From Halobellus rarus (GTDB lineage Archaea; Halobacteriota; Halobacteria; Halobacteriales; Haloferacaceae): 64,000 nt of DNA. The position numbers and the translations under genes are program-made. The DNA lies in the NCBI RefSeq assembly GCF_024494595.1, contig NZ_JANHDI010000015.1, positions 55,750 to 119,749 of the forward strand. Reading direction: 5' to 3'. This document shows, piece after piece, positions 51,710-61,232 of the stretch. The number at the start of each line of letters is the position of its first letter. The stretch's first letter is position 1. The notes under the pieces were generated by a model. The model saw only the letters and a program-made list of their open reading frames with translations. It had not been told where the DNA came from and searched no databases.

Positions 51710-53656
51710 TCACTCGCCCCCGAAGTCGGGTTCGCGATCCTGGTTGAACGCCGCCACGCCTTCGAGCATATCGTCCGTCGTCGCGAGCAGGCCGAAGCCC
51801 TGGCTCTCCAGCGTCAGGCCGGTATCGAGGCTCGCGTTCTGCCCCTCCTGGATGACGTTCTTCGCGACTTCCAGCGCGGTCTGGGGGCCGTTCGAAAGGT
51901 CGTCGACGACGTCGTCGATCAGCCCTTCGAACTCCTCGGCCTCGACGGCCCGGTTGAGGATGCCCCACTCCTCGGCGCGCTCGGCGGACAGTTGCATCCC
52001 GCGGTAGACCATCTCCTTCGTCCGCGGTTCGCCGATGAGTCGGACGAGTCGCTGGGTGCCGCCGCCGCCGGGGATCAGCCCGAGGTCGATCTCCGGGCTG
52101 CCCAGCGTCGAGCCCTCGGTGGCGTAGCGGAGGTCGCACGCGAGGGTGATCTCCAGCCCCGCACCGAGGCAGAAGCCGTCGATCTTGGCGATGGTCGGAC
52201 GGGGGTACTCGTAGATCGCCTGAACGGTCTCGTCGACGCCCGCCAGGTCGGTCGGTTCCGCGGTCGTGAAGCCGGTGATGTCCGCGCCCGCGCTGAACGC
52301 GCGCTCGCCCGCGCCCTCGAAGACGACGCAGGCGACCTCGTCCTCGTCGGCCGATTCGAGGACCCGCCTCACCTCGTCGAACATATCCGTCGAGAAGGCG
52401 TTGAGTCGCTCCTCGCGGTCGAAGACCACGTTGAGCACGCCCTCGTCGGTCAGTTCGTGGGAGATGAAGTGGTACGGCCCGCCGTCGCTGTAGTCGTAGA
52501 ACCCCCTGCCTGCTTTCTCGCCGGTGTGGCCCGCCTCGACGAGTTCGACGAGGTAGTCGTCGGGTTCGTACCGTTCCGCGCCGGTCCGCTCGTGGAGCGA
52601 TTCCAGCTTCTCCAACACCCTGTCGAGACCGAGCTTGTCCGCGGTTCGGCACGTCCCCTCGGGGAGGCCGCCGCCGAGGCGCATTCCGATGTCGATGTCC
52701 TCGGGGTCGGCGACGTCGTCGCCGACGAGTCGCGCCGCCTCGTTGATCATCCGCGCCTCGATTCGGAGCGTGTCGATCCCCTCTCCGTCGGTGGGTTCGT
52801 AGTCGACCCCGTTGCCGTCCTCGTAGTCGTAGAAGCCCTTGCCCGTCTTCCGTCCCAGGTTCTCCGCCTCGACTCGGGAGCGAATCGACCCGGGGACGGG
52901 GAGATCCCACTGGTCTCGCGAGTGCGTGAAGATGTCGAGGCCGCCGAAGTCGTTGAGCTCGAACGGCCCCATCGGGTAGCCGCGCTGGAACACCATCGCG
53001 GCGTCGACGTCTTGGATCTCGACGTCGCCCTCGTCCAACATAAAGCCGGCCTCACCCATATACGGCGTCAGGACGTTGTTGACGACGAACTGGGGGATGT
53101 CTTTTCGAACGCGGATCGGCGTCTTATCGAGCGATTCGACGAACGCCACCGCGGCGTCGACGACAGCGGGATCGGTCTCCTCGCCGGAGGCAACCTCGAC
53201 GAGGTCCATCTTCACCGGCGGGTTGAAAAAGTGCATCCCGCAGACGTACTCGGGCTGGTCGGTCGCTTCCGCGATGTCGCCGACGCGGAGACTCGAGGTG
53301 TTCGTCGCCATGATCGTCTCGTCTCCGGACGCCGCGTCGACCTCGGCGAAGATGTTTCGCTTGAGCTCTAGATCCTCCGGTGCGGCCTCGATCACGAGGT
53401 CCGCGTCGTCGACGGCGTCGGCGAGATCGACCGTCGTCGAAACCCGCGCCAGTACGTCGTCGGGGTCCTCGTCGATCTGGCCTTTCTCCGCGAGCTTGCC
53501 GAGACTCCACTCGATCTGTTCGTAGCCGTCCTCGACGAACTCCTCCTCGATGTCTCGCATCACGACGTCGTAGCCGGCGATGGCGGCCACTTCCGCGATG
53601 CCGTGGCCCATACTCCCGGCTCCGAGAACCGCAACGCTCTCGATATCAGCGGTCAT
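51710..53656 (-). CDS. Bifunctional 3-hydroxyacyl-CoA dehydrogenase/enoyl-CoA hydratase
   Basis: This 648-residue fusion has an N-terminal NAD domain (AVLGAGSMGHGIAEVAAIAGYDVV), the HAD catalytic segment CGMHFFNPPVKMDLVEV, and two C-terminal HAD domain repeats (GKGFYDYEDGNG; GRGFYDYSDGGP). The crotonase domain from about residue 405 has the oxyanion loop FSAGADITGF and both catalytic Glu residues (GLEITLACD and SPEIDLGLIPGGGGTQR). The order, dehydrogenase first, is common in haloarchaea. It is the first gene of the five-gene beta-oxidation operon. Confidence 0.92.
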   Translation of the reverse strand: MTADIESVAVLGAGSMGHGIAEVAAIAGYDVVMRDIEEEFVEDGYEQIEWSLGKLAEKGQIDEDPDDVLARVSTTVDLADAVDDADLVIEAAPEDLELKRNIFAEVDAASGDETIMATNTSSLRVGDIAEATDQPEYVCGMHFFNPPVKMDLVEVASGEETDPAVVDAAVAFVESLDKTPIRVRKDIPQFVVNNVLTPYMGEAGFMLDEGDVEIQDVDAAMVFQRGYPMGPFELNDFGGLDIFTHSRDQWDLPVPGSIRSRVEAENLGRKTGKGFYDYEDGNGVDYEPTDGEGIDTLRIEARMINEAARLVGDDVADPEDIDIGMRLGGGLPEGTCRTADKLGLDRVLEKLESLHERTGAERYEPDDYLVELVEAGHTGEKAGRGFYDYSDGGPYHFISHELTDEGVLNVVFDREERLNAFSTDMFDEVRRVLESADEDEVACVVFEGAGERAFSAGADITGFTTAEPTDLAGVDETVQAIYEYPRPTIAKIDGFCLGAGLEITLACDLRYATEGSTLGSPEIDLGLIPGGGGTQRLVRLIGEPRTKEMVYRGMQLSAERAEEWGILNRAVEAEEFEGLIDDVVDDLSNGPQTALEVAKNVIQEGQNASLDTGLTLESQGFGLLATTDDMLEGVAAFNQDREPDFGGE

Positions 53657-53783
53657 CGTATAAGAGTTCGAATCGCAGATAATGAAAGTATCGGTGTGCT
53701 ACCAACAGCCAAACAGCGCCGATCGACGCCACCGAGGGGCGACGCGTCGAAAAAGCGGGTTCACTCCCCCCGTCTGGATCCGT

Positions 53784-54803
53784 TCACTCGCCGCTTCGGA
53801 GTCCCGCGAGTCGGTCGCGGACGCCGCCTTCCTCGTACATCGTCTGCGCCATCGGCAGAATCCCGTCCTGGAAGTAGATGAACAGGAACGTGAGGAGCAG
53901 TCCGAACGTGACCGTCCGCCACTGACCGAACTGCGAGAGCAGGTTGTCGAGGTAGATGACGATGGCCGCGCCGACGAGCGGACCGAACCGCGACCGGAGA
54001 CCGCCGAGGACGAGGATGATCAGCACGAGCACGTCGACGCCGTTGAAACTGAACAGCCCCGGGATCACGATTCCCGTCGTCTGCGCGTAGAAGGGTCCGA
54101 CGAACCCGATGATGAACGTGCTGAGGAAGCCGGCGAACACCTTCAGCCTGATGACGTCGATGCCCGTCGCGCGAGCCGCGAACTCGTCTTGCCGGATCGC
54201 GGCGAACGCCAGGCCGTACTTCGAGTTCGTCAACCAGGTGTACACGGCGAACACGACGGCGAAGACCCCGACGAGTACGTAGAATTGAACCGCGAACGGA
54301 CCGATTCCGAGCGCACTCTCGACGGCCGGGAGGTCGAGATCGCGGAACGGAATCCCGGTGGTTCCGCCGGTGATGTCTCGGAGGCCGACGATCACCTCCA
54401 TAATGATCATCTGGAACGCGAAGGTCACGATCGCGAGGACGATCACGGTGAACTGCCGACGGGCGGCCACATAGCAGATGAGCCCGCCGAACACGCCGGA
54501 GACAAACGCCCCAACGAAGAGCGTGAGCCACGGCGACACGGCGAAGTGCTGCGCCGTCAGGACGGTCGTGTACGTCCCGAGTGCGGCGATCCCTCCCATA
54601 TAGAGGATCAACTGATCGGTCTCGCCGAAGATGATGTTGAGCGCCATCGCGAAGATGGCGAAGGTCATCACGGTGATGAACCGCCGCGAGATGTAGGTGG
54701 TCGACGGATCGAAAAACAGCGGCGGCACCAGTAGGAGTGCGGCGAACACCGCGATGACTGGCAGTTGACTGCGAATCGACGAGAGTGGGTTGTTGGCGTT
54801 CAT
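53784..54803 (-). CDS. livM: Branched-chain-type ABC permease LivM (system 2)
   Basis: This 339-residue permease has about ten helices, the coupling region AIRQDEFAARATGIDVIRLK and the LivM motif FAIFAMALNIIFGETDQLILYMGG. The His of the usual GHAAF motif is replaced in this segment. It overlaps livH by 4 bp and follows it on the transcript. Confidence 0.9.
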   Translation of the reverse strand: MNANNPLSSIRSQLPVIAVFAALLLVPPLFFDPSTTYISRRFITVMTFAIFAMALNIIFGETDQLILYMGGIAALGTYTTVLTAQHFAVSPWLTLFVGAFVSGVFGGLICYVAARRQFTVIVLAIVTFAFQMIIMEVIVGLRDITGGTTGIPFRDLDLPAVESALGIGPFAVQFYVLVGVFAVVFAVYTWLTNSKYGLAFAAIRQDEFAARATGIDVIRLKVFAGFLSTFIIGFVGPFYAQTTGIVIPGLFSFNGVDVLVLIILVLGGLRSRFGPLVGAAIVIYLDNLLSQFGQWRTVTFGLLLTFLFIYFQDGILPMAQTMYEEGGVRDRLAGLRSGE

Positions 54804-55654
54804 GATATCTGCTCCGGTTTATAGATCAGCACGGCGATCGCAGCCGCGAAGAGCGTGACGGTCGCTAAGTACGATCCGAACAGGGCCCCGGCGATCGTCA
54901 TGATGAATCCGAGGACGATTCCGGCCGCGACGGTTCCCGAGATGCTGTCGACGCCGCCGACGATCGACACCATGATCGCGAACGACGTCAACGTGAACGA
55001 ACTCGCCGGGGTGACCTCCGCATCGAGCGCGTAGAACACGCCGGCGACGCCCGCGATGGCGGCGCTCAGAACGAACACGATCGCCTGTACCTTTCGGGGC
55101 GGGATCCCACAGAGCACGGCACCGGTCTCGTCCTGAATCACGGTCCGCGTTCCGATCCCCAGGTACGTGTGATTGAAGAAGTAATAGATGAGTCCGAACA
55201 ACACCGCCGCGGCCACGATCACCGCGACCGAGGACCCGGTGAGGCTCGCGCCCGCGAGGGTGATCGACGGGACGCCGACGTCGAGGAACACGCCCCCCGG
55301 GTAGTAGATGAAGAGCAGTCCCTCGAAGAACAGCGACAGTCCGAGCGTGACGAAGATCCCGAGCAGGATCCGGTCTTCTCCCTCCTCTCTGTACACCAGC
55401 GAAATGACTGTCCGGTCTAACACCAGCGCGAAGAGCGCGACCAGTGCCACGGCGATCAGTCCGGCGAACACCAGCCCCGGTACCGTTCCCAGTAGAATCG
55501 AACACGCGATCACGGCGACGACGGCGAATACGCCGAGGAGCAGGTTGAGAATCTCGCCCAACCCGAACACGAGCGTGATACCGAGTCCGAACAGGGACAG
55601 GATCACACCCCTCGCGAGGCCGTCGATAAGCAGTTCTAAGCCCTCTGCTAACAT
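54800..55654 (-). CDS. livH: Branched-chain-type ABC permease LivH (system 2)
   Basis: This protein of about 284 residues starts MLAEGLELLIDG. It has the LivH pattern GVILSLFGLGITLVFGLGEILN and the coupling region GTRTVIQDETGAVLCGIPPRKVQ. About eight helices are present. The start at 55654 excludes a basic extension in the longer frame. It is divergent from livG across a 97-bp region. Confidence 0.9.
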   Translation of the reverse strand: MLAEGLELLIDGLARGVILSLFGLGITLVFGLGEILNLLLGVFAVVAVIACSILLGTVPGLVFAGLIAVALVALFALVLDRTVISLVYREEGEDRILLGIFVTLGLSLFFEGLLFIYYPGGVFLDVGVPSITLAGASLTGSSVAVIVAAAVLFGLIYYFFNHTYLGIGTRTVIQDETGAVLCGIPPRKVQAIVFVLSAAIAGVAGVFYALDAEVTPASSFTLTSFAIMVSIVGGVDSISGTVAAGIVLGFIMTIAGALFGSYLATVTLFAAAIAVLIYKPEQIS

Positions 55655-55721
55655 ACATCTGCATCGTTTGAGGGTATCCATAAATATTGTGGATAGTCTT
55701 ACTCCCCACGTCACCGAATTA

Positions 55722-55729
55722 TTTATGTA
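55722..55729 (+). promoter_or_regulatory. TATA box for livG (system 2)
   Basis: TTTATGTA begins 30 nt before the GTG at 55752, which fits a leaderless GTG start. Confidence 0.6.
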
Positions 55730-55751
55730 GAATCGTCAGCAATCTCGGATC

Positions 55752-56477
55752 GTGTTAACCGCCACCAACGTCACTAAGAAGTTCGGCGGTCTGGTCGCTG
55801 TCGACGACGTCGACTTCTCTATCGACGACGAGGAGATCGTCGGGCTGATCGGGCCGAACGGGGCCGGCAAGACGACCCTGTTCAACACGGTCACCGGCGT
55901 CCACCCGCCAAACACCGGTTCGATCACGTTCAACGGCACCGAACTGATCGGGAAGACGCCCAACGAGGTCGCCCAGTTGGGGATCGCGCGAACGTTTCAG
56001 GCGGTTCGGACGTTCAACGAATCGACGGTCCTCGACAACGCGATGATCGGTGCCATCTTCGGCACCGACGAGTCGGTCTCGAAAACGGAGGCGACCGACC
56101 GCGCCCGAGAAGCGCTCGCGTTCGTCGGGCTCGACGATCGACGGGACGAGGAGGCCGGCGGCCTGACGATCGCCGACCGAAAGCAGCTCGAGCTCGCGAA
56201 GGCGCTCGCGGCCGAGCCCGAGCTCATCCTCGTCGACGAGATCGGCGCGGGGCTGACCCCGACCGAGATCGACGAGATCACCCGAACGCTCGAACGCGCA
56301 CGCGACGAGCGCGGCGTGTCGGTGTTCTGGATCGAACACATTATGGAGGCGATCATGAGCGTCACCGACCGAATTATCGTCCTCAACCAAGGCGAGAAGA
56401 TCGCGGACGGAACGCCGGCAGAGATCCGATCCGACGACAGAGTCACCGAGGCGTATCTCGGGGAGGTCGAATCGTGA
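55752..56477 (+). CDS. livG: Branched-chain-type ABC importer ATPase LivG (system 2)
   Basis: This 241-residue ATPase starts with GTG (MLTATNVTKKFGG). Walker A is GPNGAGKTTL, the signature region is LTIADRKQLELAK and Walker B is LILVDEIGAGLTP. The signature is degenerate (usually LSGGQ). It is coupled to livF by a GTGA overlap of 4 bp and shares a divergent promoter region with livH/M. Confidence 0.9.
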   Translation: MLTATNVTKKFGGLVAVDDVDFSIDDEEIVGLIGPNGAGKTTLFNTVTGVHPPNTGSITFNGTELIGKTPNEVAQLGIARTFQAVRTFNESTVLDNAMIGAIFGTDESVSKTEATDRAREALAFVGLDDRRDEEAGGLTIADRKQLELAKALAAEPELILVDEIGAGLTPTEIDEITRTLERARDERGVSVFWIEHIMEAIMSVTDRIIVLNQGEKIADGTPAEIRSDDRVTEAYLGEVES

Positions 56478-57178
56478 ACCTGATCGACGTCGACGGGTTG
56501 AACGTCCACTACGGCGATCTACAGGTTCTGTGGGACCTCTCTCTCGAGGTCCGCGACGACGATTCGGTCGTCACGATCGTGGGGCCGAACGGGGCCGGCA
56601 AGACGACCCTCCTCAAGACGCTCTCGGGCATCCTCACGCCGACGAGCGGCCGCGTCGAAGTCCTCGGGGCTGACGTCACGAGCATCGCCGCGAGCGACAT
56701 CGTCGACCGCGGGTTCGTGCACGTCTCCGAGGAGCGGAACCTCTTCGGCGACCTCTCCGTCGAGGCGAACCTCCGGATGGGATCGTACACCAAGCGCGAG
56801 ACGTTCGAGGAGAACCGCGATATGGTGTTCGAGATGTTTCCCGTGCTCGAGGACCGACGCGACAAGAACGCCTCCACGCTCAGTGGTGGTGAACAGCAGA
56901 TGCTCGCGATCGGTCGCGGGCTGATGGCCGAACCCGAGGTCCTCGCGCTGGACGAGCCCTCGAACGCGCTCGCCCCCCAACTCGCAGAACAGGTGTTCCG
57001 AACCATCGAGGAGATCTCCGACGACGTGACGGTCGTGCTGGTCGAACAGCACGTCGACAAGGCGCTCGGGCTCGCCGACCGTGGCTACCTGCTCGAGAAC
57101 GGCCGAATCGAGACGGAAGGCACCGGTCGGGAACTGCTCGAAAGCGAAGCGGTCAGAGAAGGCTACCTGCGCGGATAG
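56474..57178 (+). CDS. livF: Branched-chain-type ABC importer ATPase LivF (system 2)
   Basis: This 234-residue ATPase starts with GTG within the GTGA overlap and reads MNLIDVDGLNVHYGDLQ. Walker A is GPNGAGKTTL, the signature is LSGGEQQML and Walker B is VLALDEPSNALAP. GFVHVSEERNLFGDL is the LivF type. It is convergent with the substrate-binding protein gene 55 bp away. Confidence 0.92.
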   Translation: MNLIDVDGLNVHYGDLQVLWDLSLEVRDDDSVVTIVGPNGAGKTTLLKTLSGILTPTSGRVEVLGADVTSIAASDIVDRGFVHVSEERNLFGDLSVEANLRMGSYTKRETFEENRDMVFEMFPVLEDRRDKNASTLSGGEQQMLAIGRGLMAEPEVLALDEPSNALAPQLAEQVFRTIEEISDDVTVVLVEQHVDKALGLADRGYLLENGRIETEGTGRELLESEAVREGYLRG

Positions 57179-57233
57179 CGCGACACTTTTCAGCGGTATC
57201 GGAGAATGCTCCGGGGCTTGACCCCGAGGCAAT

Positions 57234-58541
57234 TCACGAGAGGATGTCGCTCGAGGGGTCGTACGCCGGGAGCGGCTCCGAGCGGAACTCCTCGGTCAGG
57301 CGAAGGTTGCCGTCCGGGTAGTAATCGGGCGTGCCCTCCTCGAAGCCGACCATTAGCTGCACGAGGTTGTCCAGTTCGCCCCACTCGGTGTACTCGATCG
57401 GCGAGGCGAACAGCGTGTCGAGTTCGATGTTCCTGATCGAGTCGGCGATGGAGACGGGGTTCGCTTCCCCGGCGTCCTCGATCCCCGCACTGATGAGGTC
57501 GCCGACGACGTACCCGACGGCGTTCAGTACGCCGAACCACTCGCCCGTCTCGTCGTAGAACCGCTGTCCGATCTCGGCGAACCGGTCGGAGAACGGGTCG
57601 GGCTGCGTCTGTGCGATGAATCCCTGGGTGACGGAGTCACCGAGCACGTCCGCCGACAGCTTCGCGTCGCTGCGCCCGATGACGTAGTCGGGATTGACGT
57701 TGTCGAGACCCTGTAGCTGGTTGTAGATCGTGAACACGCCCGGCGGGTGACTGGCCGTGATGAGCAGCTCCATATCTTCGGGCATCGAACGCAGATACGT
57801 CGTGAAGGAGTCCTCCCCGAACGGGGCGACCTCCATGTGCACGTCGACGTCGTCCGGGAAGATCGCGTTGATGCTCTGCTCCCACGCGCGGCCGTACGAG
57901 TAGTCGGCGATGACGGCACCGACGCTCTGCAACCCCTGGTCCTCGATGAACTGGCTCACTGCACGGGCGTTGGTCGGGGCCGGCGCGAGCCCCATCCGGA
58001 AGTTGTACCGCGACTCTCGGCTCAGGAACTCCGAGCTCCCGACGAACTGCGGGATGTGCGGAACCTGATTGTCCTCGGCGATCGGCGCGACGGTGAGCCC
58101 GATGTCGCTCGAGATCGACCCCGTCAGCACCACTGCGTCCTCCCTCTCGATGAGCTCCGTCGCGATGCTCGTCGCCTCAGCCGGGTCGAGTTGCGTGTCT
58201 CGGTCCTCGAAAGCGAGGTTCCGGCCGAGCACGCCGCCGTCGGCGTTGATCTCGTCGATCCGGAAGTTGAGTCCGTCGACGAACTGCTGCGTCGTCTGCG
58301 CGTACGGACCCGTGTAGGGCTGCAGGCCGCCGATGACGATGTCGCCCTCACCGCCGCTGTCGCCGGCGGTCGCGCCGTTGCTGTCACCGCCGCTGTCTCC
58401 ACCGCTGTCTCCGCTGCCGTCTCCACCGTTCCCGTTGTTCATACACCCGGCGAGCGATCCGGCGACGACCGTCGCTCCCGTCAGCTTGATGAAGTTTCGC
58501 CTGTCAGTCGCACTCCGCTCACTGGTGTTACCAGATGGCAT
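57234..58541 (-). CDS. ABC importer substrate-binding lipoprotein LivK (system 2)
   Basis: A 435-residue Tat-exported lipoprotein with the twin-arginine motif DRRNFIKLTG and lipobox SLAGC near residue 33. A Gly/Ser/Asp linker follows, then the type I periplasmic-binding fold (GGLQPYTGPYAQTTQQFVDG and onward). It is a paralogue of the system 1 protein, with the same export signal and linker style. It is encoded opposite to its ATPases and 149 bp downstream of the ligase 3 gene. Confidence 0.9.
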   Translation of the reverse strand: MPSGNTSERSATDRRNFIKLTGATVVAGSLAGCMNNGNGGDGSGDSGGDSGGDSNGATAGDSGGEGDIVIGGLQPYTGPYAQTTQQFVDGLNFRIDEINADGGVLGRNLAFEDRDTQLDPAEATSIATELIEREDAVVLTGSISSDIGLTVAPIAEDNQVPHIPQFVGSSEFLSRESRYNFRMGLAPAPTNARAVSQFIEDQGLQSVGAVIADYSYGRAWEQSINAIFPDDVDVHMEVAPFGEDSFTTYLRSMPEDMELLITASHPPGVFTIYNQLQGLDNVNPDYVIGRSDAKLSADVLGDSVTQGFIAQTQPDPFSDRFAEIGQRFYDETGEWFGVLNAVGYVVGDLISAGIEDAGEANPVSIADSIRNIELDTLFASPIEYTEWGELDNLVQLMVGFEEGTPDYYPDGNLRLTEEFRSEPLPAYDPSSDILS

Positions 58542-58690
58542 ACTCCTAACTGTCTATCATCAACATATATACTTTTCTACTACGGTGCACGAGCGGCGAT
58601 CGCGACGACGGAACTCCCCCTCCCGCGTGACCGTCGGGGTCGAATCGTTCCGGCAGCGACCGAGATTACTCGTTCCGGCAGCGACGGGGA

Positions 58691-60379
58691 TCACTCTTCG
58701 TCGACTCCCTCGCGACTCCGGAGCGACTGCCGCCGGACCTTCCCCGTCGTCGTCGTCGGAATCTCGTCGGTGAACTCGACTTCTCGGGGGTACTCGTACT
58801 TGGCGAGTCGATCCTTGACGTGGGACTGCAGCTCCGCGACGAGCCCCTCGCTCGGATCGGACCCGTCCGTGAGGACGACGAAAGCCTTCGGGATCTCCCC
58901 GCGCGTCTCGTGGGGAATTCCGATAATGCCGACGTGCTGGACCGCCGGGTGCGTCAGGAGCACCTCCTCGATCTCCTTGGGCGCGATCCGGTAGCCGGAG
59001 CTGATGATGACGTCGTCCGAGCGGGAGTGGAACCTGAAGTAGCCGTCCTCGTCGATCGAGACGAGGTCGTCAGAGAGGAGCCAGCCGTCCTGAATCGTCT
59101 CCTCCGTCTTCTCGGGGAGGTTGTGATATTCGAGGAACAGCATCGGATCGCCCTCGTATCTGACCGCTAACTCTCCGATCTCGTGTGGTTCCTCGATCCG
59201 TTCTCCCGTCTCGGGATCGAGGACGGCGACCTCGTGTCCCACCGAGGGGACGCCGAAGTACCCGAGGCGGTGATCGCGGCCGACTGCGGGGTCGTCGCAG
59301 ACGAGTCCCCCGATCTCGGTCGTTCCGTACCCCTCGATGAACGCGGCGTTCTCGAAGGTGTCTCCCACCCACTCGATGATGTTCTCGTCGGCGGCTTCGC
59401 CGCCGGTCGTCAGCGATTGGAGACTCGCGAGGTCGTACTTCGCCGCCGGGTCTTCCACCTGCATCATCATCCGGACCGCCGTCGGCGGGAGGTTGAGGTG
59501 AGTGACGCCGAGTCGGTCTATCAACTCGAACTCCACTTCGGGGTCGAACTGGTCGCCAGCGTAGCCTACGACCGGCAGACCGTAGAACAGCGCCGGGAGG
59601 ACCATCCCGGGGAGCGACATGATCCAAGACCACTCCGAGACCGTCCGCACCACCTGATCGTCGTCGGTGCGGTGACACTGGAGGCTGAGGAACTGCGGTA
59701 ACTCCCCGAGGAGGTGCCGGTGGGCGTGGACGACGCCTTTCGGCTGTCCCGTCGTCCCGCTCGTGTAGATGATGAACGCCTCGTCGGCGGCGGCGGTGTC
59801 CCTGCTCTCGAATCGGCGCGGCTGTCCGTCGATGGCTTCCTCGAAGGTGACCTCTCCGTCGCCGTCGAAGTCGCCGTAGGTGACAACCAACTCCAGGGAG
59901 TCGACCCGGTCGCGGACCGACCTGAGCGCGTCGATGGCGGCCTCGTCGACGAGGAACGCGGAGGCATCGCAGTCGGAAAGTCGATACGCCAGACCGTCGG
60001 ATCCGAGTAGCACGGTCAGGGGAACGGAGACGGCGCCGAGTTTGAACGCCGCCAGGTGGCCGGCGAGCGATTCGACACACTGCGTCCCGTTTATCGCGAT
60101 CCGGTCACCGACGCCGACTCCCTCCTCGGAGAGGTACGCCGCGAACTTGCTCGCCATCCGATCGACCTCCCGAAACGTGTACGACGTTCGATCGCCGTCG
60201 GGTCGGTCGAGAGACAGTGCAATGCGATCGGGATCGCTCTCGGCCCATCGCTCACACGCGTACTCGGCGATATTGAACGTCTCCGGGACCTGCCACTCGA
60301 ACCACTCGCGGATCTCCTCGAGCGTCTCGAACCCCTTCTGGTGGAAGTAGTAGTTCTCGAGGTCGGCGGTCTCTGTCAT
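58691..60379 (-). CDS. AMP-forming acyl-CoA synthetase (ligase 3)
   Basis: This 562-residue enzyme has the A3 motif IIYTSGTTGQPKGVVHAHR, the A5 motif IEGYGTTEIGG, DGWLLSDDLVSIDEDGYFRFHSR, GYRIAPKEIEE and the A10 Lys in IPTTTTGKVRRQ. The overall style is like acetate/benzoate-type ligases. The start MTETADLENYY at 60379 excludes a basic extension. It is followed upstream on the same strand by IclR copy 2, 91 bp away, and may be its target. Confidence 0.9.
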   Translation of the reverse strand: MTETADLENYYFHQKGFETLEEIREWFEWQVPETFNIAEYACERWAESDPDRIALSLDRPDGDRTSYTFREVDRMASKFAAYLSEEGVGVGDRIAINGTQCVESLAGHLAAFKLGAVSVPLTVLLGSDGLAYRLSDCDASAFLVDEAAIDALRSVRDRVDSLELVVTYGDFDGDGEVTFEEAIDGQPRRFESRDTAAADEAFIIYTSGTTGQPKGVVHAHRHLLGELPQFLSLQCHRTDDDQVVRTVSEWSWIMSLPGMVLPALFYGLPVVGYAGDQFDPEVEFELIDRLGVTHLNLPPTAVRMMMQVEDPAAKYDLASLQSLTTGGEAADENIIEWVGDTFENAAFIEGYGTTEIGGLVCDDPAVGRDHRLGYFGVPSVGHEVAVLDPETGERIEEPHEIGELAVRYEGDPMLFLEYHNLPEKTEETIQDGWLLSDDLVSIDEDGYFRFHSRSDDVIISSGYRIAPKEIEEVLLTHPAVQHVGIIGIPHETRGEIPKAFVVLTDGSDPSEGLVAELQSHVKDRLAKYEYPREVEFTDEIPTTTTGKVRRQSLRSREGVDEE

Positions 60380-60470
60380 CGTATCCGTGATTGTAACGGT
60401 CGATATTAAAAATGCGTCCCGGTCACTCGCTGGTCGGCGCACGGCGGACTGCGAGATGTTCGAACGTGCG

Positions 60471-61232
60471 TCAGGGCGCGTACTGATAGTTGACCGAGAT
60501 GATGTTGGCCGACTTCTGGACCTCGTCGGCGAGTTGCTCGCGGTACTCCTCGTCGCGGAGGCGATCGGAGGGGCAGACGATCCCGACGGATCCGAGCACC
60601 TCTTCGCCGACCCGGATCGGGGCGGCGACCGCGCCCATACCGACGACCTGCTCGTTGCAGTCGATGCCGTACCCCCGCTCTCGGATCGTCTCGAGTTCCG
60701 ATTCGAGTGCATCCGCGTCCGTGATCGTGTGTTCCGTTCGCGCTTCGAGACCGTGCTCGTCGAGGATTTCCTGAAACGCTTCGTCCCCGAGATGTGCGAG
60801 TATCACTTTCCCGCCCGCGTGCGTGTGGATCGGAGTCTTGAGGCCGGGATAGATCCCGAGCCGGAGCGATTCGGAGCCGAACTCGGTGTGGAGTATGACG
60901 AACCGTCCTCGCTCCTCGACGTTGATGCTGACCAGCTCGCCCGTCTTGTCCACCAGTCGTTCGAGTTCCGGCTTCGCTACGTGGAAGAGGCGGTTCCGGT
61001 ACTTCACCTGTCCACCCAGTTCCAGCAGTTGAAACCCCAATCGGTAACTCCCGTTCTCGTTGATCACGTACCCCATCGAACGGAGGGTTCGCAGATAGTC
61101 GTGGACCGTACTCTTCGGGAGGTCGAGGCGTCGTGAGAGCTCCGCGACGCCGACCTCCTTCTGCTCTTTGAGCACGTCCATTATCTCGAAGGCCCGTTGG
61201 ATCGTCTTCAGGGGCGGCGCATCGTCGGTCAT
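60471..61232 (-). CDS. IclR-family transcriptional regulator (copy 2)
   Basis: This 253-residue regulator has an N-terminal winged HTH (GVAELSRRLDLPKSTVHDYLRTLRSM, residues about 26-51) and a C-terminal IclR effector domain (THAGGKVILAHLGDEAFQEIL; YGIDCNEQVVGMGAVAAPI). It is paralogous to copy 1. It lies directly upstream of ligase 3 on the same strand, so autoregulation together with the ligase is plausible. Confidence 0.9.
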   Translation of the reverse strand: MTDDAPPLKTIQRAFEIMDVLKEQKEVGVAELSRRLDLPKSTVHDYLRTLRSMGYVINENGSYRLGFQLLELGGQVKYRNRLFHVAKPELERLVDKTGELVSINVEERGRFVILHTEFGSESLRLGIYPGLKTPIHTHAGGKVILAHLGDEAFQEILDEHGLEARTEHTITDADALESELETIRERGYGIDCNEQVVGMGAVAAPIRVGEEVLGSVGIVCPSDRLRDEEYREQLADEVQKSANIISVNYQYAP

